DNA from: Nostoc sp. NIES-4103
GTDB lineage: Bacteria; Cyanobacteriota; Cyanobacteriia; Cyanobacteriales; Nostocaceae
NCBI RefSeq assembly: GCF_002368335.1
Contig: NZ_AP018288.1
Span: 2,720,838-2,784,837, forward strand
Direction: 5' to 3'
DNA length: 64,000 nucleotides
This document shows positions 23,868 to 33,781 of the stretch, piece by piece. The position numbers and the translations under genes were made by a program. A model generated the notes under the pieces. It was not told where the DNA came from. It searched no databases and worked only from the letters and a program-made list of their open reading frames with translations. The stretch's first letter is position 1. Every line of letters begins with the position of its first letter.

Positions 23868-24884
23868 TTAACTACTCAATATGCTTTCTAAGGACTGGAG
23901 TAATCTTACTTTAAACGTCAAATTGTTATCCTCATAAAATTTTCTAGATAATTGCCCTTTAGTTTGTTTTTCTTCAACGGAATTAGATGTTAATTTTTCG
24001 ATAGTTTGTTGGAAATCTTCAAGACAGAAAAAATAGCGATTATTAAAATATTTCTCAACCGCTTCTTCTCTATCAACACTTACCAAATAACCCCGCTCTG
24101 GGTCGACAAGCTCATTCATCGGTGGTGCATCTGTTGTAATAATGCAAGCATGACAACTCATCGCTTCTACAATAAAGTGTCCAAACCCTTCAGCTTCAGA
24201 CAAGCAGATATGAATTCCAATTTTATTTTGTAATTGTCTGATTATTTCATCGTCAACATAATCATTGTATATGCGTATATTACAACACCCATTATATCGT
24301 CTACTATCTATATGATGAGCTACTACAGTAAGAGGTGGGAAGTGAGGATTATCTTTCCAAAGTTCTAGAATTTGATATGTTCCACGCCTTTCAAAACTCT
24401 TTCCGGCTAAATGTAAGTACTGATTATAATCTGATTGAAACGTAGGTAAGGATCTATCTATAGATGTAAATCCTATAAATTTGACGCAGTGATGCAAATC
24501 GGAAAAAAGATTATAAGCATATTTAGTTTTACATAAAACTACATCTATCTGTTGTAAAAGAGGGACAGTTTTCTTGGTAAATATCTCATGATTGGGAATG
24601 AAAATATTTTTATCTGCTATATGGAATAGTTCAGGACGAATCTTTTCTAGAAAAATGTTAGCATCAAACTTCTTTATACGTGTTTTGAGATAAGCTTGAA
24701 TTTTGGAAGGTAAATACTGAGGTAATCCAAATTTTCTAAGCATTCTACGCTCAGTTACTTTATAAAGATTAATATGATAAGTATCTCTAAGAAGGTTTTG
24801 GAGAATTAAACCATCTTGTTCTAATCCTGTAATTCTATTAATTGAAGTTTTATAAACTATATTCAGTCGTTTTTTATTAGTCAT
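23868..24884 (-). CDS. GT4-family glycosyltransferase
   Basis: A 338-residue retaining glycosyltransferase of the GT-B fold. The C-terminal donor-binding signature E-x7-E appears as ICLSEAEGFGHFIVEAMSC, followed by ITTDAPPMNELVDPERGYLV. N-terminal part (about residues 1-180) is the acceptor domain. The sugar and acceptor are unknown. It lies upstream of the HlyD gene (about 160 bp away, with a repeat between) in a peptide-export neighbourhood, so it may act on a cell-surface or exported product; that link is inferred from position only. Low GC compared with neighbours. Confidence 0.75.
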   Translation of the reverse strand: MTNKKRLNIVYKTSINRITGLEQDGLILQNLLRDTYHINLYKVTERRMLRKFGLPQYLPSKIQAYLKTRIKKFDANIFLEKIRPELFHIADKNIFIPNHEIFTKKTVPLLQQIDVVLCKTKYAYNLFSDLHHCVKFIGFTSIDRSLPTFQSDYNQYLHLAGKSFERRGTYQILELWKDNPHFPPLTVVAHHIDSRRYNGCCNIRIYNDYVDDEIIRQLQNKIGIHICLSEAEGFGHFIVEAMSCHACIITTDAPPMNELVDPERGYLVSVDREEAVEKYFNNRYFFCLEDFQQTIEKLTSNSVEEKQTKGQLSRKFYEDNNLTFKVRLLQSLESILSS

Positions 24885-24929
24885 AAGTTAAGCTATAACT
24901 GAAATCTAGAATGACATGTGTACACTGTA

Positions 24930-25012
24930 GGTGAACGGGGAGGGGAAACAAAGCGTAGCTTTGGTGGGGTGGGGTTATTAAAATTTAATCAGTAATCAAG
25001 CGGACATGATAT
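24930..25012. repeat. Truncated family B MITE-like repeat
   Basis: Shares gtagctttggtggggtg...gtaatcaagc(g/a)gacatgatat with 38452-38507 but lacks the matching left end. A degenerate copy between the glycosyltransferase and HlyD genes. Confidence 0.55.
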
Positions 25013-25043
25013 AACAATAAATCAACCGTTTTGCTTCAAGTCC

Positions 25044-26549
25044 TCATAAATTTGACAAAATTCTTGCTTTTCTCAGGATAAAATTTAATACTGTTTCTTG
25101 CTCAGAAATAATGTCTGCTCTCGCTTCCATACCAGATTGAATAGCACAATTGCGATTTTTGGCAGTTAAAATTAATTTTTCTGGTTGGATAGTCACTTCG
25201 TAAACAGCAGTATTTTTGTCTTTGTCTGAAGATGTGATGACATCTGGAGAAATAGCTTTTACTTGACCTTTAAGAGTACCAAAATCAGTATAAGAACAGC
25301 CATAGACTCGCAGTTGTACTTCTTGACCGTTTTCTACCTTACGGATATCTTGAGACTCTACCAATGCCTTAATTATTAAAGGTGAGTCAGTTGGAGAAAT
25401 TTGAGCGATCGCATCACCAGAGCGCAGCACTTGCAAAGCGTTACGCAAATTTAGTTCTTGGATAATACCAGATGCCGGGGCACGAATGGCTGTACTGGCA
25501 ATGTCTCGACTAGTTTGTAGTAATTCCTGGCGATCGCGGTTTGTTTGCTTTTGAATTTCTAGTTTTTGCTGTGTTAGTTGCTCTCGTTCTTGATATAATC
25601 TACCTACACTCGCTCTACCCGTAGCTGTTTCAGTAGCAATTTTCTCTTGAGAAATTGTCACATCAGCATCGCTAGGATTAAGAACAGGGTATGTCCCTTG
25701 TAGTTTAGCGGCTGCTCCTGCTACTGCTTGTTGCTGTTGTTGGATTGCTTGAGTACGTTCTTCTACAGTAGCTTTTTGCGATTCTAAAAGTTGTTGCTGT
25801 TGTTCAACCGCTAGCTGTACTTCTTGAAATTGATCTTGAGAAATAGAACCACTTTGGACTAAGGGTTGATATCTGTCTCGCTTAGCCTTGGCTGCACTTA
25901 AAGATGCTTCGCTTGATTTTAAAGATGCTAGAGCCGATTTTAACTGCGCCTGGCTTTTTTGCAATTCCTTTTGTGCTTGCTGCAAATTTGCTTCTGCTTC
26001 TTTGACTTGGGCTACAGAGGTGATTTGTCTGTCTTGGAAATCTCTTTGGTTGCGGTTGACTTCAGCTTGAATAGACGCAACAGCACGCTTGAGACGATAT
26101 TTTTCTGCTGCTATTTGCTCATCTAAAGCACGAATTTGGGCATCGAGTTGAGATAGTTGCAATGTAGCTTGCTGTATATTCGTTTGCAGTTGGCTTTTTT
26201 GGGTTTGCAAACGGTTATCGTCAATCACAGCAATAACGTCTCCCTGTTTGACTGCTTGATTTACTTGTACAGCAATACTTTTAATTGTTCCTTCTATTGG
26301 CGACTGTACTAGGCGCAGTTCTCCAGTTGGACGAATTGTGGCTGGGGCTTGAATGGTGACTTTATATTTGAGGATACCTGCAAGGGTAATGGCAGTACCA
26401 AAGATACCCAAAAGCACAACTCCTCCCATTGTTGTCCAGTAGCTAATTGGAGGTAAAAATTCATTAGGGCTGGCAAGATGGAGGGAGTCTGGATGAGTTA
26501 CTCCTTGTGGTTTGGGATTGGAAATTGATGGTAAATCTGCACCAGACAT
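25044..26549 (-). CDS. HlyD-family membrane-fusion adaptor
   Basis: A 501-residue periplasmic adaptor that links an inner-membrane ABC exporter to an outer-membrane channel. One N-terminal membrane helix (TTMGGVVLLGIFGTAITLAG), a lipoyl half (TIRPTGELRLVQSPIEGTIK), a long coiled coil from about residues 95-330, then the returning lipoyl half (STAIRAPASGIIQELN) and beta-barrel. Start ATG 26549 is used; a TTG lies 14 codons upstream. The partner is very likely the C39-peptidase ABC exporter read divergently 900 bp away. Confidence 0.9.
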   Translation of the reverse strand: MSGADLPSISNPKPQGVTHPDSLHLASPNEFLPPISYWTTMGGVVLLGIFGTAITLAGILKYKVTIQAPATIRPTGELRLVQSPIEGTIKSIAVQVNQAVKQGDVIAVIDDNRLQTQKSQLQTNIQQATLQLSQLDAQIRALDEQIAAEKYRLKRAVASIQAEVNRNQRDFQDRQITSVAQVKEAEANLQQAQKELQKSQAQLKSALASLKSSEASLSAAKAKRDRYQPLVQSGSISQDQFQEVQLAVEQQQQLLESQKATVEERTQAIQQQQQAVAGAAAKLQGTYPVLNPSDADVTISQEKIATETATGRASVGRLYQEREQLTQQKLEIQKQTNRDRQELLQTSRDIASTAIRAPASGIIQELNLRNALQVLRSGDAIAQISPTDSPLIIKALVESQDIRKVENGQEVQLRVYGCSYTDFGTLKGQVKAISPDVITSSDKDKNTAVYEVTIQPEKLILTAKNRNCAIQSGMEARADIISEQETVLNFILRKARILSNL

Positions 26550-26730
26550 ATAATGATGTTTATGGATTCTCAAATTTTGATTTGAGGTCAAATCTAAGTA
26601 GAATCAACCTTGAAAGAAGCTGAAAACATCAGATTTGTCGTTTTAGCCTACTCTCCTACAGCCTGAATTTGAGTATTCAAAATGATTTTGTAAACATACT
26701 CTAAGCACTAAAAGCCAAACCTTGATATTA

Positions 26731-26768
26731 ATTAGCTTTGCTAACCTCTAAAGCTTAGCAAAGCTAAT
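26731..26768 (-). terminator. Hairpin between the precursor and hlyD
   Basis: ATTAGCTTTGCTAA (26731-26744) and TTAGCAAAGCTAAT (26755-26768) form a perfect 14-bp stem with a 10-nt loop. It follows the minus-strand precursor gene and precedes hlyD, so it can separate a high-level precursor transcript from a lower-level exporter transcript. Confidence 0.65.
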
Positions 26769-26850
26769 ATTATTCATGTGCTGAAAATATTTTTCAAAGC
26801 CGCAGCTGTGATGTACTCAAAACTAGGTATTTATTCTATAGGATAAAGCA

Positions 26851-27111
26851 TTATGCTTCTTCCCCATCAGAAGGATACTTCAGAGTTTCATAAAAACCGC
26901 CACCGCCATCTTCACCGTCTGAAGGATACTTCAGAGTAACAACCTCTTCATTATCAGAAGGATACTTCTTAGTAGTTACAACATCTTTACATCCACCGCT
27001 GACTGCTTCTGATTCTTGGTCAGAAAGGTCTTCAAAGTTTTGCCCTTCTAAAAATCGAGCGAAGAATGGAACTGCTTGTGAATTCAAATTTTCTGGTTTA
27101 GCTTCTGACAT
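26851..27111 (-). CDS. Three-core microviridin-type (graspetide) precursor peptide
   Basis: An 86-residue precursor of an ester- and amide-crosslinked protease-inhibitor peptide. The leader has the ATP-grasp recognition helix PFFARFL (residues 15-21) and ends in a Gly-Gly site (39-40). The core region holds three KYPSD cores: TTKKYPSDNEE (46-56), TLKYPSDGED (59-68) and TLKYPSDGEEA (76-86). Each has Thr, Lys, Ser, Asp and Glu in the positions that form the omega-ester and omega-amide rings in microviridins. The start has a strong AAGGAGC. No ATP-grasp ligase or GNAT lies in the window, so modification must be in trans. Confidence 0.85.
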   Translation of the reverse strand: MSEAKPENLNSQAVPFFARFLEGQNFEDLSDQESEAVSGGCKDVVTTKKYPSDNEEVVTLKYPSDGEDGGGGFYETLKYPSDGEEA

Positions 27112-27453
27112 AAATAGCTCCTTAGAAAAGGAATTGTAGATTTATACCACTCACAATAGTATTACATAGATTTTCAGACTACAAGTGTTTATTTTATCTT
27201 AAACTAAATTTAATTGATAGTTAAAATAACTTGTACAATAAGTGAATGCCGAGCTATTAACTAACTATTGAGCACAAGCGAATTTATACCGAAATTCAGC
27301 ATTGAACAGCAAAAAACTTGAGAATAGAAAGTTTTCTTAAGTTATCTTCTGTATAAAAATGTCAAGTATATAATCAATTTTTACATCATACTTATATTCT
27401 TACTGGTTCAGTTAACTTTCTTTATATAGGTAAAATCCGGTTATCCAAACATA
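27112..27453. other. Divergent promoter region of the peptide-export locus
   Basis: About 340 bp of AT-rich DNA between the precursor (minus) and the exporter (plus). It contains tataaaa-like and tatag-like boxes but no exact regulator site was recognised. It presumably carries both promoters. Confidence 0.4.
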
Positions 27454-29598
27454 ATGAAATATCAGATTGTTTTGCAACACAGTGAGGAAGATTGCGGTGC
27501 AGCGTGTATTGCCAGCATTGCTAAATATTATGGACGAAATTTTGCGATCGCTCGCGTTCGAGAAGCTGTAGGTACAGGAGTACAAGGTACAACCCTTGTA
27601 GGTTTAAGACGTGGTGCAGAAAACCTGGGATTTAATGCTCGTCAAGTTAGAGCTACACCACAACTAATTGATAAACTTCATGAAGCACCTCTGCCTGCGA
27701 TTATTCATTGGAAAGGCTATCATTGGGTAGTTTTATACGGTCAAAAAGGTCAAAAATATGTAATTGCCGATCCTAGTGTTGGTATTCGCTATATCAGTCG
27801 TGAAGAGTTAGCAACTAGTTGGGCAAATTACATTATGCTATTGCTAGCTCCTGATGAAATCCGCTTTTATCAGCAAAAATCAGATAATATTAAGGGCTTT
27901 GGTCGCTTTTTAACGCGAATATTACCTTATCGCCACATTTTAACAGAAGCATTTTTGCTTAACCTCGTGATGGGAATTCTTTCCCTAGCTACTCCCTTCC
28001 TCATTCAAATTCTTACCGATGACGTATTAGTGAGAAAAGATTTCCAACTTTTAACTACGGTAGGAATTGGCATAGTTGCAATGAACATTTTCAGTAGTTC
28101 CTTGAAACTAGTACAGTCTAATTTAATTACCCACTTTGCCCAACGTTTAGAATTAGGACTAACCTTAGAATTTGGTAGACAAATTTTGCGTCTTCCTCTG
28201 ACTTACTACGAAGTTCATCGTAGTGGTGAAGTTGTCAGTCGATTGCGGGATATTGAACAAATTAACCAGATGGTTTCGCAAGTGGTGATTACTCTTCCTA
28301 GCCAGATTTTTATTGCATTTATCTCACTAGCTTTTATGCTGCTTTATAGTCCTAAATTATTAGGAGTAGCAGTATTCATGGCATTGCTGATGTCTTTATC
28401 TACAATTGTATTTTTACCTAGGTTACAGAGTAAAGTTCGTGATTTAATTGTCACCCAAGCTGAAAATCAAGCAATGTTAGTAGAAACCTTTAAAGGTATA
28501 GTTACACTAAAAAGTACAAATGCTGCTCCTCAAGCTTGGGAAGAAATTCAAAGTCGTTTTGGTAGTCTTGCCAATTTGAGTTTTAGTACTATCCGCATTG
28601 GAATTATCAATAATGTGTTTTCTGGTTTAATTTCAGGTTTTAGTAATCTGGCTATACTATGGTTTGGCAGCAGTCTAGTGATTAGTCAAGAGTTAACCAT
28701 TGGTCAATTGCTAGCATTTAATGCTATGAATGCTAATTTCAATGGTTTGATTACAACCGTAATAGGTTTTGTAGATGAATTCGCAAGAGTCCAAACTGCA
28801 ACGCAACGTATTACAGAAGTGATTGAAAGTACTCCCGAAGACCATAGCGAACAGGGTAAACCTTGGGCAGTAATTCCTGATCATGCTGATATCATATGTA
28901 CTAATATTAATTTTCATCATATAGGTAGAGCAGACTTATTAAAAGACTTTTCTTTAACTATTCCTGGAGGTAAAGTTACAGCATTAATAGGTAAATCTGG
29001 CTGTGGTAAAAGCACTTTAGCAAAGCTCATAGCAGGATTATATTTTCTCGAAAACGGTAATATCAGTTTTGGAATTTATCATCAGAAAGATTTATCTTTA
29101 GAATGCCGACGACAGCAAGTAGTATTAGTACCTCAAGAACCCCAATTTTGGAGTCGTTCAATTTTAGATAACTTCCGCTTCAGTTATCCTCATGCTACAT
29201 TTGAAGAAATAGTTAGAGCCTGTCAAATTGCAGGTGCAGATGAATTTATTAAAGAATTACCAGATAACTATCAAACTGTATTAGGAGAATTTGGTGTTAA
29301 TATGTCAGGTGGACAAAAACAGAGATTAGCTTTAGCTAGAGCAATTGTTACAGATCCACCAATACTAATTTTAGATGAATCTACCAGTGCATTAGATCCT
29401 GTATTAGAATCACAGGTATTAGATAAACTTTTACATTATCGACAAGGCAAAACTACAATTGTAATTAGCCATCGTCCTAGAGTTATTCTACGTGCTGATT
29501 TTATTGTTTTACTAGATAAAGGACATTTGAAACTTCAAGGTTCCTCACAGGAGTTACAACTTATATCTGGAGAGCATTTAGATTTTTTGACTCCTTGA
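27454..29598 (+). CDS. Peptidase-containing ABC exporter (C39 peptidase-TMD-NBD)
   Basis: A 714-residue PCAT that cleaves double-Gly leaders and exports the peptide. The C39 peptidase is at residues about 1-135 (SEEDCGAACIASIAKYYGR with Cys, HWKGYHWVVLYG with His, IADPSVGIRY with Asp). Six membrane helices span about 160-430. The ABC domain has Walker A GKSGCGKST, signature NMSGGQKQRLALARA, Walker B ILILDEST and an H-loop ISHRP. The Gly-Gly leader of the adjacent graspetide precursor is the evident substrate. Works with the HlyD adaptor. Confidence 0.93.
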   Translation: MKYQIVLQHSEEDCGAACIASIAKYYGRNFAIARVREAVGTGVQGTTLVGLRRGAENLGFNARQVRATPQLIDKLHEAPLPAIIHWKGYHWVVLYGQKGQKYVIADPSVGIRYISREELATSWANYIMLLLAPDEIRFYQQKSDNIKGFGRFLTRILPYRHILTEAFLLNLVMGILSLATPFLIQILTDDVLVRKDFQLLTTVGIGIVAMNIFSSSLKLVQSNLITHFAQRLELGLTLEFGRQILRLPLTYYEVHRSGEVVSRLRDIEQINQMVSQVVITLPSQIFIAFISLAFMLLYSPKLLGVAVFMALLMSLSTIVFLPRLQSKVRDLIVTQAENQAMLVETFKGIVTLKSTNAAPQAWEEIQSRFGSLANLSFSTIRIGIINNVFSGLISGFSNLAILWFGSSLVISQELTIGQLLAFNAMNANFNGLITTVIGFVDEFARVQTATQRITEVIESTPEDHSEQGKPWAVIPDHADIICTNINFHHIGRADLLKDFSLTIPGGKVTALIGKSGCGKSTLAKLIAGLYFLENGNISFGIYHQKDLSLECRRQQVVLVPQEPQFWSRSILDNFRFSYPHATFEEIVRACQIAGADEFIKELPDNYQTVLGEFGVNMSGGQKQRLALARAIVTDPPILILDESTSALDPVLESQVLDKLLHYRQGKTTIVISHRPRVILRADFIVLLDKGHLKLQGSSQELQLISGEHLDFLTP

Positions 29599-29610
29599 TT
29601 ATATAAATTT

Positions 29611-29836
29611 AAGAGGATGTTTGAAAAGTCATGATTGATGTATCAAATATTTTTTACCCCACCCTGACCCTCCCCTTATAAAGGGGAGCCACTGCGCTAT
29701 CGCGCTTTACCGACAGACGAGCGCATGTGGCGTGAGGGAACCCGATTTTTCTTGTTTCCCCCCTTTATAAGGGGGGATAATGGGGGGTAAGAACGTAATT
29801 AAAATCACAGTCAACCACTTTTAAAACAAGCTCTAA
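29611..29836. repeat. MITE-like element, family C
   Basis: About 226 bp. Left end AGAGGATGTTTGAAAAGT and the reverse complement of the right end, AGAGCTTGTTTTAAAAGT, match at 15 of 18 positions. The interior holds ccccttataaagggg and ccccctttataagggggg hairpins. No coding potential. It fills the space after the exporter gene. Confidence 0.55.
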
Positions 29837-29906
29837 GAGAAATTTCTGAAATTACTACAATAAGTTTTGTAGATAAAACTATAAATGTATTTTTACGCAA
29901 AAAACC

Positions 29907-30452
29907 ATGAATAACAAAGCTAAATTATTGACTATTGCTACCACAACGCTTGCACTTTCTTCTTTAACAGTCGGGACAGTCTTAGCACAAGCAAAACTGA
30001 CTAACCAATCCAAATTATTTATCAATGGTATTGGACAGGTTAAAGTTGGTATGAGTGTATCCCAAGCGGCAAAAGCTGCTGGTACTAAGCTAGTTGGTGA
30101 TTCACCAAATAACAATTGCTACTACCTCAAGCCACAAGGAGAACCGAAGCAGGTTGGCTTCATGGTGACGGAAGGTCGTGTATCTAGGGTAGATGTGTGG
30201 AGAAATAGCAAAATCACTACTCCCAAAGGTGCAAAAATAGGAGATAGCGAAGCTCGAATCAAGTCACTTTACCCAGGACAAATTCAAGTCACCCCTCATA
30301 AATATGTGCAAGGTGGACACTACTTGACATTCATTCCCAAAGACCGTGTTGACCAGAATTATCGCTTAGTATTTGAGACTGATGGCAAGCGTGTCACTCA
30401 GTTTCGGTCGGGTAAATTGCCAGAAGTTGAATATGTTGAAGGGTGTTCTTGA
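29907..30452 (+). CDS. Secreted hypothetical protein
   Basis: A 181-residue protein with a signal peptide (LTIATTTLALSSLTVGTVLA, then QAKLT). The mature part (QVKVGMSVSQAAKAAGTKLV, NCYYLKPQGEPKQVGFMVTEG, RIKSLYPGQIQVTPHKY) has the look of a repeated beta-strand periplasmic domain with one cysteine pair. Widespread in cyanobacteria; function unknown. Confidence 0.65.
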   Translation: MNNKAKLLTIATTTLALSSLTVGTVLAQAKLTNQSKLFINGIGQVKVGMSVSQAAKAAGTKLVGDSPNNNCYYLKPQGEPKQVGFMVTEGRVSRVDVWRNSKITTPKGAKIGDSEARIKSLYPGQIQVTPHKYVQGGHYLTFIPKDRVDQNYRLVFETDGKRVTQFRSGKLPEVEYVEGCS

Positions 30453-30672
30453 ACTGGGGACTGGGTACTGGTGAGTCAGCGCGGTCTTGGGGGTCTCCCC
30501 CATGAGCGACTGACGAACCCCGAAGGGGGGATTTGGGACTGGGAGGATTTCTGGTTGGGACTTTGACGCTGGGAAAGCGTAGCGTTTCCCCTTGGGAAAA
30601 GACACAGCTTAGCTGCGCTAACGCAGCGACCTGTTAAATATCTTGGGGATGGTAAACACCATCCCCGTTTTT
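30453..30672. other. Repeat-rich intergenic segment
   Basis: About 220 bp with STRR-like heptamers (gggactgggtactgg), a GC-rich direct phrase aaagcgtagcgtttcccc and an inverted GC-rich end. Contains no supportable gene. It separates convergent units. Confidence 0.45.
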
Positions 30673-31983
30673 TCATCTTTCTACTTCATCTACTTCTTTG
30701 GGAACGCCAGCAGTTAACACCTCATGTCCATTAGGTGTAACTAACACATCATCTTCAATACGAATACCAATACCAACCCAGCGAGGATCTGTTTCTGGTT
30801 GGTCTTCTGCTAGTTTCGTATCTGGGACAATATAAAGTCCTGGTTCCACTGTGAGAATTTGACCCGGTTGCAAAATCTGCGGTTTGTCCTCACCATGTTG
30901 GTAAACACCCACATCATGGACATCCAAGCCTAACCAATGACTGGTGCGGTGCATGTAATATGGTTTGTATTTTTCTTCCTCAATTAACTTATCAATTTCA
31001 CCTTTGAGGATACCCAGTTTAACTAATCCTTCCGTAAGTACACGCACTGCGGTATCATGAACTGATTTGAAGGTATTACCTGGCTGCACTTGCGCGATCG
31101 CTTGTTTTTGTGCTGATAAAACAATCTCATACAATGCCTTTTGTTCTGGGGTAAACTTACCCCCTACCGGAAATGTGCGGGTAATATCAGAGTTGTAATA
31201 ACCATAAGCACAACCAGCATCAATTAGCAGCAAATCTCCATCCTGCATCTGCCGTACATTCTCGATGTAGTGCAGTACACAGGCGTTGACACCGGAAGCC
31301 ACAATTGAAGGATAAGCCGGCCCCATCCCACCCCGCAAGCGAAATATGTGTTCTATCTCCGCCTGAATTTCATACTCATAACGTCCGGGTGCAGCGAACT
31401 CCATTGCATGATTATGTGCTTCAATAGCGATCGCGGCGGCTTGACGCATCAGTGCCAACTCAGCTTCACTTTTTATTAGTCTCATGCTGTGGAGAATTGG
31501 CCCAGTGTCTTCAATGGCAATTGGCCCCGTACCACGTTTGGGATAAGTCCGCAGTAAACTTTGATAATGTCCCAAAATTTTGTCATTAAAACTGCGATCG
31601 CGTCCTAAGTGATAATAAATGCGATCGGCTTTTTCTAGATATTGCGGCAACTTTTCATCCAGTTCCGCGATGGGGTAAGCTTCATCTGCACCATAAATTT
31701 CTTTGGCTGCATCTACCCCACAGCGATAACCAGTCCAAACTTCCTTTTCTCGGTCTTTAGGTTGGACAAACAGCACAAACCGATGTTCTGCATGATGTGG
31801 TGCTAACACAGCCACCGCTTCGGGTTCGTTAAAGCCAGTCAGATAGAAAAAATCACTGTCTTGACGATAAGCGTATTCGACATCGTTGTGCATCACTGCC
31901 ATTGGCGCACTGCAAAAAATTCCAGTGCCATTACCAATTTTTGCCATTAACTGTTCGCGACGCTGCCGATATTCTGCTTGCAT
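30673..31983 (-). CDS. pepP: Xaa-Pro aminopeptidase (aminopeptidase P)
   Basis: A 436-residue manganese-dependent peptidase releasing N-terminal residues before proline. The creatinase-like N-domain occupies about 1-165. The pita-bread catalytic domain has the metal ligands: IDAGCAYGYYNSDITRTFP (two Asp), HRTSHWLGLDVHDVG (His), TVEPGLYIV (Glu) and GIGIRIEDDVLV (Glu). ATG 31983 is used; a TTG six codons upstream is an alternative. Standard cytosolic enzyme. Confidence 0.93.
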   Translation of the reverse strand: MQAEYRQRREQLMAKIGNGTGIFCSAPMAVMHNDVEYAYRQDSDFFYLTGFNEPEAVAVLAPHHAEHRFVLFVQPKDREKEVWTGYRCGVDAAKEIYGADEAYPIAELDEKLPQYLEKADRIYYHLGRDRSFNDKILGHYQSLLRTYPKRGTGPIAIEDTGPILHSMRLIKSEAELALMRQAAAIAIEAHNHAMEFAAPGRYEYEIQAEIEHIFRLRGGMGPAYPSIVASGVNACVLHYIENVRQMQDGDLLLIDAGCAYGYYNSDITRTFPVGGKFTPEQKALYEIVLSAQKQAIAQVQPGNTFKSVHDTAVRVLTEGLVKLGILKGEIDKLIEEEKYKPYYMHRTSHWLGLDVHDVGVYQHGEDKPQILQPGQILTVEPGLYIVPDTKLAEDQPETDPRWVGIGIRIEDDVLVTPNGHEVLTAGVPKEVDEVER

Positions 31984-32001
31984 AGCTAGTTTATATTTCA
32001 A

Positions 32002-32543
32002 TTTATGGTGATATCTTAACGTTTGCTAACAACAGATTGCATATATTACACTTTAAAACACTTTGTGCCTTTGTGGTAAAAAATCAAAAAACCACAAAAG
32101 ACACTAAGACACAAAGAGAAAAAGGATTTTTATTCGTTTTGGTTACTTAGTTGAACATAACTACTTGTATCCTAATTTATTGTCAGAGTTTTATATCATT
32201 CTTTATCATACAACTATAACTTGGGAATACAACATTTTCATCTACAAAGTATTAATTAGGTTTCCCATTAATAAATGTCGAGTATTTCATCAAAATTAGA
32301 TAAATATATTAGTTTTGTCTGCATATCTTGATAAATAAAAATATTTTTTAATTGATTTTAGAAGGCTTGTGACTTTAAAAAAGTTCATTAAACACAAAGA
32401 ATAAATGTTGCCAAACAAAGATTTTTATTAAAAAAGAATGTTCATAAAAAAACAATAAAAGCTGAGAAAATGTTATTCTTTGACAGAAAGATATTCAACA
32501 CAAAGGTTAAAACTTTTATGACAACCAGTCATAAAAATAAATC
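32002..32543. other. Long AT-rich intergenic region with inverted repeat
   Basis: About 540 bp. An imperfect hairpin (ctttgtgcctttgtggt with accacaaaagacactaagacacaaag, 32069-32117) resembles the one at 61906-61967 and probably is a dispersed terminator-like repeat. The rest is AT-rich promoter-like DNA before the FG-GAP gene. Confidence 0.45.
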
Positions 32544-33776
32544 ATGCCTGCCAATCAAAATTCATCGCAAGCTAGTGCATTTGATATATCTTTAGAAAAA
32601 TCACAAGCCATAGCAAATTATGCTAGTGATTTACAAAAATCAGATTATTCTTCACTAGGACGTAGCAGTTCCTCAGATTTGACACAAACTGTACAGACAG
32701 AACCTTCTTTATCAGCAAGTGCAAACCCCAATCCCAATCCTTATATAACTAGTGCAGCGGTTACTCCTGATTTCAACGGCGATGGCAAAACAGATAAAGT
32801 CTGGGTTAATGCTCAAACCGGTGAAATTGTAGTTCGGTTGATGGATGGCGCAAACATTCTCGAACAGGCTTCTCTGGGTACATATGACATATCTGCCTGG
32901 ACTTACAACATTGCCGATTTTAACGGTGATGGCAAGACTGATTTCCTATTGCGTAATCAGAATACAGGTGAGAACAATATTGCGCTAATGGATGGAACCA
33001 GAGTTTCTGGTTTTGCTCCTCTAGACAGAGTTGATGTAGGCTGGACTTCTAGCATTGGGGATTTCAACGGCGATCGCAAGACTGATATCTTCTGGCATAA
33101 TGCGACAACTGGCGAAAATGCTCTTTGGCAGGTTGACGGCACCACCGTCACCAGCGCTACTGTTCTAGAAACCACAAGCACATCCTTGACCTCTACTCTT
33201 GTTGATTTCGACGGCAATGGCAAGACTGACATTTTCTGGCGTGACCAAACAACCGGTGAAAACAGCGTTTGGTTCATGGATGGCACACAAGCGTCTAAAT
33301 ATTCTCTCCAATCACAGGATGCAGCCTGGACTTATACCGTTGGTGATTTCAACGGCGACTTTAGCACAGATATTCTGTGGAGAAACACTCAAACAGGAGA
33401 GAACAAGATTTGGCAGATGAATGGTATCTTCGTGACTGAAGGTGCTGTGGGCACACTTGACTCCAACTGGACATCTAAAATCGGCGATTTCAACGGTGAT
33501 GGCAAAACCGATATCTTCTGGCACAATAATGCAACTGGTGAAAACACCGCTTGGTTGATGGATGGTACAACAGTCACTAGCGAAGCTTTCCTACCAAGCA
33601 ACAGCGCATCTTTGACACCATCCCTTGGTGATTACAACGGCGATGGCAAGACCGACATCTACTGGCGCGACCAGACAACCGGTGCAGATACAATTTGGAC
33701 AATGGATGGAACAAGAGCCACTGAAACTCCCGTAGCCGAGGAAAATAAACTTGGCCCAGAGTGGTATACCGCTTAA
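32544..33776 (+). CDS. FG-GAP/VCBS repeat protein with calcium-binding loops
   Basis: A 410-residue protein with seven tandem blades containing (D/N)FNGDGKTD loops, each followed by W.N..TGEN.. (e.g. DFNGDGKTDIFWHNNATGE). These are FG-GAP/VCBS repeats that fold as a beta-propeller and bind Ca2+. The first about 70 residues are low-complexity Ser/Gln, without a signal peptide, so export may be by a type I route. Blade spacing is regular at about 46-48 residues. Likely surface or extracellular. Followed by an STRR-rich inverted repeat. Confidence 0.8.
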   Translation: MPANQNSSQASAFDISLEKSQAIANYASDLQKSDYSSLGRSSSSDLTQTVQTEPSLSASANPNPNPYITSAAVTPDFNGDGKTDKVWVNAQTGEIVVRLMDGANILEQASLGTYDISAWTYNIADFNGDGKTDFLLRNQNTGENNIALMDGTRVSGFAPLDRVDVGWTSSIGDFNGDRKTDIFWHNATTGENALWQVDGTTVTSATVLETTSTSLTSTLVDFDGNGKTDIFWRDQTTGENSVWFMDGTQASKYSLQSQDAAWTYTVGDFNGDFSTDILWRNTQTGENKIWQMNGIFVTEGAVGTLDSNWTSKIGDFNGDGKTDIFWHNNATGENTAWLMDGTTVTSEAFLPSNSASLTPSLGDYNGDGKTDIYWRDQTTGADTIWTMDGTRATETPVAEENKLGPEWYTA

Positions 33777-33781
33777 TCTCA

